This document shows positions 7,440 through 14,952 of a stretch of 45,824 nucleotides of DNA, piece by piece (position 1 is the stretch's first letter; the number at the start of each line of letters is the position of its first letter). The translations under genes were made by a program, and so were the position numbers. Below the pieces are notes generated by a model, which had not been told where the DNA came from, did no database searches, and saw nothing but the letters and a program-made list of their open reading frames with translations. Source of the DNA: a virus; IMG/VR virus record IMGVR_UViG_3300002460_000052, positions 1-45,824 of that record. One strand, written 5' to 3'.

Positions 7440-8101
7440 GGGCGTGTGCTCCTGAACTCGACTACCCACACCCAGGGGTTTGCGTCCCAGCTGCCGGGGC
7501 CGTTTATGGATTCCCAGAGGTCTTGATACGCCTGTAGCGCTGTAGCCATCTGTTTCATGCCACTTGTCTGGTGCGGGCCGCCCCAGAAATGGCCGTTATG
7601 GTTCTGGGTGCAGCCCTCCGCAAGCGCATCCGCTTCGCTGATGTCCTGCAGGCGCTCCACGCGCACGCCTGTCACCTCCAGGGTGATGCGGCTGGCCTCC
7701 CTCGGCATGTGGATGCTGGGCTTCCATGGCGTGTTGGCTTCCCAGCCATCTGCATCGCACCAGCCTATGTCCGTTTCATCGGCCCGATACCACGTCTTGA
7801 TAGGGATTTGCTTTCCGTCGCTGTCGAACCGCTTAATGCGGTCGGTGACGGGGTCGTGGTCCCAGCCTTGAACGAAAGTCTCCCGGACCCAAAGCCGGTC
7901 GCCGGGCTGGCCGTAGGGACAGGCCAGCCACGAATCAGCATTGCGCTCGCCGTCATGCATCCAAGGCCACGGGGTGCCGTCGTCGCGTTCTTCGATTTGG
8001 TGATGGGGTTTCATCTTCACCACCCGCCGCGTCTGCGTCTTCGTGCCAGCCAGCAGCGCACGCACCATGGCGCCGTTGAAAAGTATTGGTCGTTCTTTCA
8101 T
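7433..8101 (-). CDS. Conserved phage protein, ASCH/PUA-like candidate
   Basis: A 222-residue protein with the start MKERPILFNGAMVRALLAGTKTQTRR and the motif GDRLWVRETF. Both are hallmarks of a widespread phage family that enterobacterial phage annotations sometimes call morphogenetic protein, without strong evidence. Fold comparison with RNA-binding ASCH/PUA domains is my inference. It is translationally coupled to the methyltransferase at 7437, which suggests a linked early role. Confidence 0.7.
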   Translation of the reverse strand: MKERPILFNGAMVRALLAGTKTQTRRVVKMKPHHQIEERDDGTPWPWMHDGERNADSWLACPYGQPGDRLWVRETFVQGWDHDPVTDRIKRFDSDGKQIPIKTWYRADETDIGWCDADGWEANTPWKPSIHMPREASRITLEVTGVRVERLQDISEADALAEGCTQNHNGHFWGGPHQTSGMKQMATALQAYQDLWESINGPGSWDANPWVWVVEFRSTRPC

Positions 8102-8110
8102 GCTGTCCCC

Positions 8111-8671
8111 TCAAATCGCCATCACATGCACCCCATCGGGCAGGTGATCAATGCGGCCAAAAATCTCGCGGATGCGCTTTTCTGTCGTGCGGTGGCAGCG
8201 CACCATGGTGCGGGCGGGCAGGCATTCCAGGGCGGCTTGGTAGTCTTCGAGCACGGCGCGCACGGCTTGCAGGCCGGGGCCGTCCAGGCGCATGGGCTGG
8301 CCGTTGAATGCGCGCTCGCCTGCCTTGCCCATGGCGGTGATGGCGTCGAGCAGCAGGCCGCTGGTGTCGCCCACTTCCACGGGCTGGCCGTCGCAGCCGC
8401 GCCAGTGGCTGGCAATGGTTTTGCCGGTGGTGGCGTCTTTCACCGGGGCTTCGCCGCACAGCACCAGGGTTTCGAGCAGGTTGACCGCATCGCTGATGAC
8501 GCGCCAGGCGTTGTTGCCGGGCTTGGGGGCGTGCATCATTTCACTCAAAGCATCGGCCATGCGCGTGAGCTGGTGGCGGCGGGTGTGCGCGGGCATGGGG
8601 GCGCTGTCGCTGGCGAACAGTTCGTGCACCAGGCTGTAGTGGGTTTTGGGTGGGCGGCGTTTGCGGGTCAT
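8111..8671 (-). CDS. Phage protein of unknown function
   Basis: A 186-residue protein with a basic start (MTRKRRPPKTHYSLVHELF) and an otherwise helical, neutral body. No catalytic motif, signal peptide or membrane segment is visible. The ATG at 8671 overlaps the stop of the upstream gene by four bases. Several His and Cys residues near the end (RTMVRCHRTTEKRI) do not form a clear metal site. I do not recognise a named family. Confidence 0.65.
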   Translation of the reverse strand: MTRKRRPPKTHYSLVHELFASDSAPMPAHTRRHQLTRMADALSEMMHAPKPGNNAWRVISDAVNLLETLVLCGEAPVKDATTGKTIASHWRGCDGQPVEVGDTSGLLLDAITAMGKAGERAFNGQPMRLDGPGLQAVRAVLEDYQAALECLPARTMVRCHRTTEKRIREIFGRIDHLPDGVHVMAI

Positions 8672-9027
8672 GGTTGGTCTTCGGTGGCCTTGGCGATGGC
8701 TGCGCGGGCTTTCTTTAGAACCGAATGCCCGTAGTTCAATGACGCGCCTGTTCGCTCAATGGTTGGGATGTAGTCGGCCAATGCGTTTTCTGCTTCTTCC
8801 AGAGCCTCCAGCAGCTCAGGCGCTGCAGCGATCAGGCGGGCATTGGCTTTGAACATGTCGTGGTACGCCTTCGCTCCGCCCTTGCCTTCGTAATGGGCTA
8901 TGCAGATTGATTGGCGGCCTTGTTTGCAGTGCCCCCCTCCTACGGTGTGCTCTGAATAGATGCCGTACCGGCCGAAGTGCGGCTTTCCCGTAAACCACGG
9001 CCCCGGGGTGTGTGCTGTCGCGCTCAT
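8668..9027 (-). CDS. HTPGPW/NARLIAAAPELL-type phage protein
   Basis: A 119-residue member of a very common accessory phage family. It has the diagnostic start HTPGPW, a CIAHYEGKGG segment and FKANARLIAAAPELLEALEEAENAL. Function is unknown in all phages I know. It overlaps both neighbours by four bases. A diverged relative of its second half is fused to an AlpA-like domain at 10141-10665. Confidence 0.8.
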   Translation of the reverse strand: MSATAHTPGPWFTGKPHFGRYGIYSEHTVGGGHCKQGRQSICIAHYEGKGGAKAYHDMFKANARLIAAAPELLEALEEAENALADYIPTIERTGASLNYGHSVLKKARAAIAKATEDQP

Positions 9028-9494
9028 GCCACCCCCTCCACCCGCCCATCGCGATAGACCCGCCGGTCAAACCGGCGGCTGGGCAGGGCAAAGGCGTCCA
9101 TGGCGCCGGGGCGGCCGTCGAAGGGGCGCAGCTCGGGGCAGGTGTAGGGCGCGCCGCGCATCACGCTGTTGCAGATGATGGCCCGGGCCGTGGCGCCCAT
9201 GGCCGGGATGGGTGCGGGGCCGTAGGGCGTGGCGGTGGCCATGATGTCTTGCAGGCCTGCGCCGGGCTTTGGGCGGGCGGTGCGGTGGATGTGGGCCGAC
9301 TCGGGGTTGGCCTTGCGTGCGCGGTTGTCTTCTTTGTACAGACGGATGCGGTTGGCCCGGCCCGACAGGCTGAGCACGGGGCGGCCAATGAGGTCTGCCA
9401 GGGCCTGGTCTTCCATCAGGCCGAAGTGCTGACGCAGCAAGGCGTCTTCTTCGGGGCGCCAGGCGTTGCGGTTGGGGTTGTTGTTGAAGGTCAT
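9024..9494 (-). CDS. Myb/SANT-like DNA-binding phage protein
   Basis: A 156-residue protein. Residues about 10-55 (AWRPEEDALLRQHFGLMED, then LADLIGRPVLSLSGRANRI) match the three-helix Myb/SANT-like pattern with spaced Trp and Leu. The C-terminal half has YTCPELRPFDGRPGAMDAFALPSR, which resembles a conserved domain in similar Burkholderiales prophage genes. A regulatory role is plausible but unproven. The ATG at 9494 lies three bases after the preceding stop. Confidence 0.65.
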   Translation of the reverse strand: MTFNNNPNRNAWRPEEDALLRQHFGLMEDQALADLIGRPVLSLSGRANRIRLYKEDNRARKANPESAHIHRTARPKPGAGLQDIMATATPYGPAPIPAMGATARAIICNSVMRGAPYTCPELRPFDGRPGAMDAFALPSRRFDRRVYRDGRVEGVA

Positions 9495-9497
9495 GGC

Positions 9498-10136
9498 TTA
9501 GGCTGGGGTGGTGGCGGGGATGGCGGTGAAGGCTTGCAGGCGGGCCGCGTCCAGTCGCGCAAAGCGCACGATGAATGCGTCGCGCCAGTGGTGCCAGGGG
9601 TGGGCCTCGCGCTCGGGGGTGTTCAGCCGCAGCTTGGCGGGGGGCACTTCGTTGCCGGGGGTGTCGAGCACGGGCCAGGGCATGCAGGCTTCGTGCGCAA
9701 AGGGCAGCAGGTCGCGCCGCTCGGTGGCCAGGGCCACGAGGTCGGCGCGCTTGATGGCGGCGCGGTGGGCGGTGTGCGCGGCGCGGATCTGGAAGGCCTC
9801 GCGCACCAGCAGGGCCTGGGTGTTCTCGAAGGCCATCCACGCCACACCCAGCACCTGTTTGACGGGCGTGGCGGCGTCGCCGCAAAAGGCCTCGTGTGCG
9901 TCGTGCAGCAGGGCGGCCATTTGGGCGTGGCAGTCAAACCCTGCGGCCTGCACCAGGTCGCACACCAGCAGGCTGTGCTCTGCCACGCTGTAGGGGCGGG
10001 CGGCGTGGCCGGTGTAGCGGTTGATCTGCGCCAGGGCGTGGGCGATTTCTTCAATCTGCGGGGTGTTGCCGGGGCGCAGGGCTGAGCACGCGCCCAGGTG
10101 GTGCTCGCGGCCGGTGGCGGTGAGGAGCCAGGTCAT
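9498..10136 (-). CDS. HD-domain phosphohydrolase
   Basis: A 212-residue metal-dependent phosphohydrolase of the YfbR-like type. Visible metal ligands are H54 (RPYSVAEHS), H78-D79 (ALLHDAHEA) with E82, and D87 (GDAATPVK). A later R/K-rich helix follows. The family removes phosphate from deoxynucleoside mono- or triphosphates, so a role in nucleotide pool control during phage replication is likely. No PurZ partner for a 2-aminoadenine pathway is present, so I do not assign DatZ. It sits in the leftward operon three to four bases from each neighbour. Confidence 0.85.
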   Translation of the reverse strand: MTWLLTATGREHHLGACSALRPGNTPQIEEIAHALAQINRYTGHAARPYSVAEHSLLVCDLVQAAGFDCHAQMAALLHDAHEAFCGDAATPVKQVLGVAWMAFENTQALLVREAFQIRAAHTAHRAAIKRADLVALATERRDLLPFAHEACMPWPVLDTPGNEVPPAKLRLNTPEREAHPWHHWRDAFIVRFARLDAARLQAFTAIPATTPA

Positions 10137-10140
10137 GCGC

Positions 10141-10665
10141 TCAGCCCCCGGTGGCTGCGGTAATCACCGTTTCGGCGTAATCCATGGCGGCGGCTTCTTC
10201 GTCGCTTACCTCGCATGCGTTGAGGTGGATGAGTAGCCCCCTGACGGCCTCCAGCAGGTTGTGAGACTGTGCGATCAGGCGTGCATTGGCGCACTGTTCT
10301 TCGTAGCTGCGGCCTTCTTGCCCGAATGTTTCGGGGTTGCAGCTGCAAATGTCTGGCGTGTCGTCGTCTTCGTGTTCAACCATCGCGCCCACTGCAAACC
10401 ACCCGGGGCGCGTTGGCACTCCTTTGGCGCCGCTGTGGCGGATGGGCAGTGGCCCTGCCTGTTTGGTGATGGCCACAGGGCATGCAAGCCAGGCCAGCAC
10501 CTCGTGTTCGCGCCAGGCTACTGCGCGCGCGGACAACTGGACAGACAGCGGGAACCGTCCATTGCGCATGCCTGCATAAATCGAGCTGCGCTTGAGGCCC
10601 GTCATGCTCTCGACCTGGGGGAGGCGCAAAAGGCGGCTCGTTTGTGTTGCGGTGGTGGTTGTCAT
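10141..10665 (-). CDS. AlpA-like regulator fused to an Ea22/NARLIA-type domain
   Basis: A 174-residue protein starting at ATG 10665 (MTTTTATQTSRLLRLP). Residues about 9-63 are an AlpA/excisionase-like winged helix: TGLKRSSIYAGMRNGRFPLSVQL, then RAVAWREHEVLAWL. Such proteins usually end here. The frame continues through a linker into EQCANARLIAQSHNLLEAVRGLL, a relative of the 8668-9027 family. The start overlaps the upstream stop as ATGA. The N-terminal domain suggests DNA binding and control of excision or early genes; the C-terminal role is unknown. Confidence 0.75.
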   Translation of the reverse strand: MTTTTATQTSRLLRLPQVESMTGLKRSSIYAGMRNGRFPLSVQLSARAVAWREHEVLAWLACPVAITKQAGPLPIRHSGAKGVPTRPGWFAVGAMVEHEDDDTPDICSCNPETFGQEGRSYEEQCANARLIAQSHNLLEAVRGLLIHLNACEVSDEEAAAMDYAETVITAATGG

Positions 10666-10859
10666 GCGTGGCTTTCTTGGGTTGCGTTCCGGTGTTGAAT
10701 GAGCGCCAGCACGGCCGATTCGGGTTTTGGCCCGTTGGTGCGAAGGTGGTGGATGACTGCCTGGCGGGCGCGTTCGCAGTCGCTTGTTGCGACCTGAAAT
10801 CGCGCCAGCTTGCCGCCATTGACCCGCACGAATACGGGCGTTTCTTGTGGGGTGCTCAT
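10662..10859 (-). CDS. Small phage protein
   Basis: A 65-residue protein (MSTPQETPVFVRVNGGKLARF) with a predicted beta start followed by two helices. It overlaps both neighbours with ATGA junctions, which is the best sign that it is real. No known motif is visible. Confidence 0.65.
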   Translation of the reverse strand: MSTPQETPVFVRVNGGKLARFQVATSDCERARQAVIHHLRTNGPKPESAVLALIQHRNATQESHA

Positions 10860-11278
10860 GCCTTGCCCGCCCCGCCTGCTGCGGCCTCAGCGCCCAGCGC
10901 GGCATAGGCTGCGCCGTCGAGGTAGTCGTCTGGGTTGTAGCGGCCATTGCGCGCGGTGTTGGCTGCGCGCACCAGCTTCAAGGTCTGCATAAAGGCCCAG
11001 CCCTGGCGCTCCGTCAACGCGGTGCCCTCGATGGAATTGAACGCGGCCACGGTGGCGGCCATGCTGCGCTCTTGCGCCTGGCCGTCCTGGCTGGTGTCGC
11101 GCTCTTGCCCGCGCTGCAGGATGGTGGCGGCGGCGCTGTGCAGCATGCGCACGGGCAGTGGTTGCACCAGGGTGGGCGTTGCCGCTTGCGGTGTGCTGGC
11201 GGGCAGCGAGCGGGCGATGGCGGTGCGGATGGGGCGTTTGGTGGTCATGTCGTGCTGGTGGTGGGTGGGTGGATTCAT
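10856..11278 (-). CDS. DUF6378-like phage protein
   Basis: A 140-residue protein. The C-terminal half (FNSIEGTALTERQGWAFMQ, then TARNGRYNPDDYLDGAAYAAL) fits the DUF6378 pattern, in which helices end in a conserved Asp/Ala-Gly-Tyr motif. The N-terminal part is low in complexity and probably disordered. The start at 11278 is preferred to an ATG at 11248 because it overlaps the upstream stop (GCATGA). The family has no known function but is common near phage recombination and nucleotide genes. Confidence 0.7.
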   Translation of the reverse strand: MNPPTHHQHDMTTKRPIRTAIARSLPASTPQAATPTLVQPLPVRMLHSAAATILQRGQERDTSQDGQAQERSMAATVAAFNSIEGTALTERQGWAFMQTLKLVRAANTARNGRYNPDDYLDGAAYAALGAEAAAGGAGKA

Positions 11279-11637
11279 GCGGCCACGCTGGCCGGTTGCT
11301 CTTGGTTTGATAGCTGTTCGCGCACGGCTGGCGGGCGTTTTGGTTCTATTTCGATGGAAATCACGCGCGCATGTATCTCGGGTGCGCCGCCCTGGCCCTG
11401 GTAGGCGCGGGCGCGCTCCAGGTGCACGCGCAGCACGGCGCCGGGCTCCAGCAGGTGCTGGTGCTGGGCATGCCAGGCGCGGGCCGCGTCGCCCACCCAG
11501 CGCACGCGCCATGGTTCGGCTTCGCGCGGGCCCAGGCGGTCGAACACCAGCAGGGTCAGGCGCCACGCACCATCGGGCGCCGTGTCCACCACGGGCCGGG
11601 TGCGGCTGAGGTATCCGGTTCCAGTGGTATTGAACAT
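11275..11637 (-). CDS. OB-fold, single-strand-binding-like candidate
   Basis: A 120-residue protein whose pattern follows an SSB-type OB fold: GYLSRTRPVV, WRLTLLVFDRLG, a basic-aromatic WRVRWVGDAAR strand, PGAVLRVHLERARAYQG and ARVISIEIEP. It is diverged, so binding of single-stranded DNA is inference. The last 20 residues (about REQLSNQEQPASVAA) are encoded by a partial copy of the palindromic host repeat (TTTGATAGCTGTTCGCGC on the plus strand), so the natural C terminus was replaced. It lies between DUF2303 and DUF6378 genes, as expected for an early DNA metabolism gene. Confidence 0.55.
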   Translation of the reverse strand: MFNTTGTGYLSRTRPVVDTAPDGAWRLTLLVFDRLGPREAEPWRVRWVGDAARAWHAQHQHLLEPGAVLRVHLERARAYQGQGGAPEIHARVISIEIEPKRPPAVREQLSNQEQPASVAA

Positions 11638-11662
11638 GGCGGGCCTTGCTGCGTGGTGGCGC

Positions 11663-12568
11663 TTACTGCGCCTTGGTGTACTGCCCCACCAGCACGGGGA
11701 TGGTGGCGAGGTCGATGGCGTCGCGCACCAGCCCGCACAGCTCTTCGGCCATTTCTTCGGCGTGCTCTTCGGCCTTGAGGATGCGCAGCATCAGGCGGGG
11801 CGTTTTCTCGCCCGTCAGCACGCCCAGGCGCAGCACAAAGGTGCGGCTTTGCAGGTCTGCGTAGGGCCTGCAGGCGAAGTAAACGCGGGTGGGGATGGGC
11901 TCTTTGCTGCTGGCCGTCACGCTCTCGAAGGCCGAGCGGGTGGCGCTGAGCGATTGCTCTTCGCTCTCCACCTTTGCCAGCGCCTCGATGGTGATGCGGC
12001 GCACGGCTGCCACGGCTTGCTTGGGGGTGACTTGCGCGTCGTCGGTGTAAAACTCCAGCTCGCCCGCCCAGTCTTCAAAAAACTCTGCCGCCTGCTGCTG
12101 GGTGATGGCGCTGCGCGTGATGGTCAGCAGCGCCTGGTATGCCGCCGTTTTGATGGGCGTGAGCTTGGCCAGGTTGTCCGCGTGGCCGGGCACGTCTGGC
12201 GTGCCCAGGTTCAGCACCGCCGTGGCCTGCATGTCGGTGGCGTTGATGAACACGCAGGCGCCGTCTTCGGCGTGGGCGGTGGTGTAGCGGGCGAAGGGGT
12301 CCACAAACGGAGTGTTCATGCTGCCGCGCGCATGGCGGCGGTAGGGCATGGCGTGCTCCAGGTCGTGCACCTTCATGCTGTCGGGCAGGGCCACCAGGCC
12401 TTCTTGGTCTTGAATGGCTGCGGCCATGGCTTTGCTGGCGGCGGTAATCTCCTGGCCGCTTTCAAGGGCCTCAATGAAGGCGTCGGGCACCGTCATGGCG
12501 GGGCTGAAAATGGCGTGCGCCATGTCTTGCGCTTCGATGCTGGTGGTGGTGCTGTTGGTGTCGCTCAT
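11663..12568 (-). CDS. DUF2303 family (YfdQ-like) phage protein
   Basis: A 301-residue protein matching the YfdQ/DUF2303 family of early phage genes in length and pattern: KVHDLEHAMPYRRHARGSM, ACVFINATDMQATAVLNLG, the FFEDWAGELEF segment and a C-terminal YFACRPYADLQSRTF. The family is cytoplasmic and of unknown activity, and usually lies near phage recombination genes. The ATG at 12568 starts MSDTNSTTTS. It is followed by the OB-fold candidate 25 bases downstream. Confidence 0.85.
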   Translation of the reverse strand: MSDTNSTTTSIEAQDMAHAIFSPAMTVPDAFIEALESGQEITAASKAMAAAIQDQEGLVALPDSMKVHDLEHAMPYRRHARGSMNTPFVDPFARYTTAHAEDGACVFINATDMQATAVLNLGTPDVPGHADNLAKLTPIKTAAYQALLTITRSAITQQQAAEFFEDWAGELEFYTDDAQVTPKQAVAAVRRITIEALAKVESEEQSLSATRSAFESVTASSKEPIPTRVYFACRPYADLQSRTFVLRLGVLTGEKTPRLMLRILKAEEHAEEMAEELCGLVRDAIDLATIPVLVGQYTKAQ

Positions 12569-12628
12569 GGGTTCTTTCGGTGGGTGGGTGGTGGTTGGGG
12601 TGGGTGCTGCTGCGTGGCTGGTGCGGCA

Positions 12629-13000
12629 TCAACCCACGGTGGGCTCGCCCTTGCGGTCGAGAAATGCCATCTGGTTGGGCGGTGCCAGCGACAGCACGCC
12701 AAACTTGCCTACGTGCAGCGCGGTTTTGCGGGTGACCTCTTCGCCTGCCTTGCCGTCCATGGTGGGGCGGCTGAACTTGCAGGTGTGCTTGCACAGCACC
12801 TGGTGCGTGCCGGGAATCTTCTCGAACGAAAACTTCACGGTCACCTCGCCCGTCTTCTCGTTGTCAATCACGCCGGCAGCCACTTGGCTGAGTGCGGCAG
12901 AAAGCATGCGGTCGAACTGGCCGCCGTCCAGATCGGTGATGAACTCGCCCACGTCGGTGGTCGATGCGGTGGTGGATGCGCTGGTAGGTGCTTGGGACAT
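12629..13000 (-). CDS. Conserved early phage protein linked to DUF2303
   Basis: A 123-residue protein. The core (FDRMLSAALSQVAAGVIDN, then EVTVKFSFEKIPG, then VLCKHTCKFSRPTMDGK) suggests a small beta-rich fold with several Cys and His residues. It sits directly upstream of the DUF2303 gene, a pairing seen in many phages. No enzymatic motif is visible. The ATG at 13000 is preceded by a purine-rich CAGGAGATTTTC region. Confidence 0.7.
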   Translation of the reverse strand: MSQAPTSASTTASTTDVGEFITDLDGGQFDRMLSAALSQVAAGVIDNEKTGEVTVKFSFEKIPGTHQVLCKHTCKFSRPTMDGKAGEEVTRKTALHVGKFGVLSLAPPNQMAFLDRKGEPTVG

Positions 13001-13040
13001 GGTGAAAATCTCCTGTGGGAGGGTTGGGGAAACTATTAAA

Positions 13041-13080
13041 TTGATAGCTACTAGCGCTTGCCCATCAAGCGCTAATGGCC
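13041..13080 (+). repeat. Comamonad-type palindromic repeat, copy A
   Basis: TTGATAGCTAC is followed by a perfect 9-bp hairpin (13052-13060 with 13066-13074, TAGCGCTTG / CAAGCGCTA, loop CCCAT) and GGCC. It overlaps the 3' end of the small membrane protein gene and supplies its last codons and stop. Confidence 0.75.
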
Positions 13081-13364
13081 GTTTTGACCAAAAAAACCAC
13101 CCCGGCCACGCACACCAGCAGCACCAGGGCGATGCCCGCCAGTTCGGCGCGGGTGGGTGGGGCGTCTGCCAGGTGGTGGCCCAGCGCGCCGAGGGGCTCG
13201 GGCAGCTCGCAGGCGGTGGGGCAAGGGCAGGGCGCGCGGCCTTGCTGGCACTGGTCGGCGCTGCAAATGCGGTGTGAGCGGCGCGGCGCGGGCATGCAGC
13301 CGTTGCATGGCTGGGCGTGGTGCTGGCGGACGCCCAAGGCGTCGCAGGTGCGGGGCGCTGTCAT
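13065..13364 (-). CDS. Cys-rich small membrane protein
   Basis: A 99-residue protein with eight Cys in the first 52 residues (C7, C20, C23, C34, C39, C46, C48, C52) and one C-terminal membrane helix (about 74-95, LAGIALVLLVCVAGVVFLV). The tail ISA and the TGA stop come from the palindromic repeat. Its ATG overlaps the stop of the upstream gene. Topology suggests a cytoplasmic or periplasmic metal- or disulfide-rich head anchored in the inner membrane. Function unknown. Confidence 0.6.
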   Translation of the reverse strand: MTAPRTCDALGVRQHHAQPCNGCMPAPRRSHRICSADQCQQGRAPCPCPTACELPEPLGALGHHLADAPPTRAELAGIALVLLVCVAGVVFLVKTAISA

Positions 13365-13507
13365 CGCAGCCACCCCAGCAACACCGCCAGCCCCAGGCCG
13401 TTGACGATGCCCACGGCCATGCCGCTGTACCAGCCTGCGGCCCATTCGCGCTGGGCGGCTTGTTCCACCACGGGCAGGGTGGTGGGCTTCATGGGGCGGG
13501 CGGTCAT
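13361..13507 (-). CDS. 48-residue single-pass membrane protein
   Basis: A short protein (MTARPMKPTT start) with one hydrophobic helix at about 26-47 (WYSGMAVGIVNGLGLAVLLGW). The 4-bp ATGA overlaps with both neighbours support it. Function unknown; small membrane proteins in early operons often interfere with host envelope processes, which is only a possibility here. Confidence 0.6.
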   Translation of the reverse strand: MTARPMKPTTLPVVEQAAQREWAAGWYSGMAVGIVNGLGLAVLLGWLR

Positions 13508-13665
13508 GCTGCACCGCCTGTCTGCTGCAGGGGCTTGGCCGTGATGGTCTGGGCGCCGTGCAGGGTGATGGCGTCGGCAATGGCCTGGCAGGCTCCGGTG
13601 GCCAGGGCGATGTACTCCAGGCCGGCGCAGGTGATGCGGTAGGGGCGCAGGGTGGGGGTGGTCAT
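13504..13665 (-). CDS. 53-residue phage protein
   Basis: A short soluble protein (MTTPTLRPYRITCAGLEYIA). It is supported by ATGA overlaps at both ends and by the operon context. No motif recognised. Confidence 0.55.
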   Translation of the reverse strand: MTTPTLRPYRITCAGLEYIALATGACQAIADAITLHGAQTITAKPLQQTGGAA

Positions 13666-14351
13666 GCTGCACCGCCTTCCTGTTCCACCACCACCAGCTG
13701 CCCGGCCTGCGTGATGCCGATCTGCTCGCCGCTGGCCTCCAGCTGCTTGACCAGCTCCATGGCGTCGTCCTGCCACGCCTCGGCATTGCGCCATGCGCGG
13801 TCAAGCTCGCTCTGCAGCCGCTCGGCGCGCTCGTGGGCGGCTTCCAGCTGCTGGTGCAGGCTGACCGACAGGGCGCGCAGGTGGTCCAGCTCCCAGCGCT
13901 CCAGGCGCTTGCGCAGGGCGGCGATGGTCTTGGCTTGCGCTGGCGCCGGGGCGGCCGTGCCGCCAAAAGAATTGAAGGATTCAAGAATCAATCTGCGGAC
14001 GGCAACAGCTGAGCCCTCAAAGCTCTTGCTGTAGATGCCCTGGAGGCCGCTGTAGAAGTAGAAAAACCAGGCGTATGAGGCGTCTGCGGCTTCCTTGTTC
14101 GACCAGCACCAGGCTTCTGGCAGGTGGTCTTTGCAGTGGGCAAACAGCAGGGACTGTTCTTGCGGGGTGGGAAGTTCGCCGCCCACGCTGGCGGCCCAGT
14201 CTTTTGCGGCCTGCCAGGTCAGGCCCGCTTTGGGCCGCGCGGGCAGCAGGACCAGGTGGTGCTGGTAATCGCCTGCTTCATTGAGCACGATGCCGCCGAT
14301 GCGCTCGCCGGGGCGCAGGGCGGGGGTGCTGGTGGTTGGGGTGGGGTGCAT
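13662..14351 (-). CDS. DUF1566-like domain protein with coiled coil
   Basis: A 229-residue protein. Residues about 40-125 match the DUF1566/Lcl pattern: GELPTPQEQSLLFA, AWCWSNKEAADASYAWFF, then a terminal SAVAVRRL. Residues 140-200 form a long coiled coil. A short VVVEQEGGAA tail follows. The DUF1566 fold resembles C-type lectin domains and often mediates binding. The GGAGG ribosome-binding site at the ATG 14351 lies in a 34-bp leader that is repeated before the gene at 14952. No reverse transcriptase or template repeat is seen, so this is not a diversity-generating target. Confidence 0.7.
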   Translation of the reverse strand: MHPTPTTSTPALRPGERIGGIVLNEAGDYQHHLVLLPARPKAGLTWQAAKDWAASVGGELPTPQEQSLLFAHCKDHLPEAWCWSNKEAADASYAWFFYFYSGLQGIYSKSFEGSAVAVRRLILESFNSFGGTAAPAPAQAKTIAALRKRLERWELDHLRALSVSLHQQLEAAHERAERLQSELDRAWRNAEAWQDDAMELVKQLEASGEQIGITQAGQLVVVEQEGGAA

Positions 14352-14380
14352 CGATTCCTCCAGGGCGCCGGGGTGGCGTG
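14347..14380 (-). repeat. 34-bp leader repeat, copy 1 (copy 2 at 14948-14981)
   Basis: Identical to 14948-14981. On the minus strand it contains CTGGAGGAATCGATGCA, which provides the ribosome-binding site and start codon for both adjacent genes. Copy 2 begins exactly at the predicted start point of the leftward early promoter, so it equals that transcript's whole 5' leader. Confidence 0.85.
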
Positions 14381-14400
14381 ATTCGGGTTGTTGAATGGAG

Positions 14401-14952
14401 TTACTCGCCGCGCGCTTGTGTGCTGCTGCGGCTCTTGGATGGGTGGGCGCCCGTGCCTGTGGCTAGACTGGTGCTGTCAACACAACCAATCTCGCCACAG
14501 GAGGGCGCCCATGAAACAAAAACCCCAAATCGACGAAGTGCTGTTTGCGCAAGCCGTGCAACTCGCTGGCGCATGGCTGCCAGTGGCTGGTGATGCAGAT
14601 GTGGATCTGCGGGACCGCCTGCGCGTGTTTGTGTTTGAGACGTATCAGTCGCTCGAAGCTGCGCGCGTGGAGATTGAGGACTGGCTTGAGCAGGTTGGCC
14701 CAGTGAGTCGCTGAGGCCCATCCACCGCGCTTCGCGCAGCCAGGTTGCAGGCTGCGGAATAAAACGCGCGTTGGCGCCTGCCCATTGCGGCTGGGCGGTC
14801 ATCTTGCATGCCGCCAGCGCAATGCTTTGCTGCAGCTCGGGCGATGGGTTCAGCCGTCGCCAAGCTGCGATTGCCTCAGCCCGGCCCTGCTTGCGCGGGT
14901 AGGCATTCCAGAATTCGTTGAATCCGCAGTGGGTGGCGGTGGTGGCTTGCAT
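14401..14952 (-). CDS. Phage replication-associated protein with extended C terminus
   Basis: First gene of the leftward early transcript, 183 residues. Residues 10-80 (FNEFWNAYPRKQGRAEAIAAW, then GANARFIPQPATWLREARWMG) match the C-terminal domain found in many phage replication and helicase-loader-like proteins, which usually end just after this motif. Here the frame runs on for about 100 residues of low-complexity sequence antisense to the gene at 14511-14714, so the normal stop has probably been lost. The ATG at 14952 has a GGAGG site seven bases upstream. Function in replication is inference. Confidence 0.65.
   Translation of the reverse strand: MQATTATHCGFNEFWNAYPRKQGRAEAIAAWRRLNPSPELQQSIALAACKMTAQPQWAGANARFIPQPATWLREARWMGLSDSLGQPAQASPQSPRAQLRATDTSQTQTRAGGPADPHLHHQPLAAMRQRVARLAQTALRRFGVFVSWAPSCGEIGCVDSTSLATGTGAHPSKSRSSTQARGE
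14511..14714 (+). CDS. Small acidic protein antisense to the early operon
   Basis: A 67-residue protein (MKQKPQIDEVLFAQAVQLAG, ending in DWLEQVGPVSR). It has a strong AGGAGG site before ATG 14511 and a natural helical composition with good codon use. It lies on the opposite strand of the C-terminal extension of the gene at 14401-14952. No promoter is obvious. It may be a lysogeny-expressed gene, because it is transcribed against the early leftward message. Function unknown. Confidence 0.6.
   Translation: MKQKPQIDEVLFAQAVQLAGAWLPVAGDADVDLRDRLRVFVFETYQSLEAARVEIEDWLEQVGPVSR

Noticed and set aside
5718-8101. Methyltransferase plus neighbour as a restriction-modification system.
   Set aside because: No gene with a nuclease motif accompanies either methyltransferase; both look solitary.
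9498-10136. The HD phosphohydrolase as DatZ of a 2-aminoadenine (Z-genome) pathway.
   Set aside because: No PurZ, MazZ or DpoZ homologue is visible in the window, and the motif set fits the general YfbR-like type.
13662-14351. DUF1566-like protein as a target of a diversity-generating retroelement.
   Set aside because: There is no reverse transcriptase gene and no template repeat for its 3' end.
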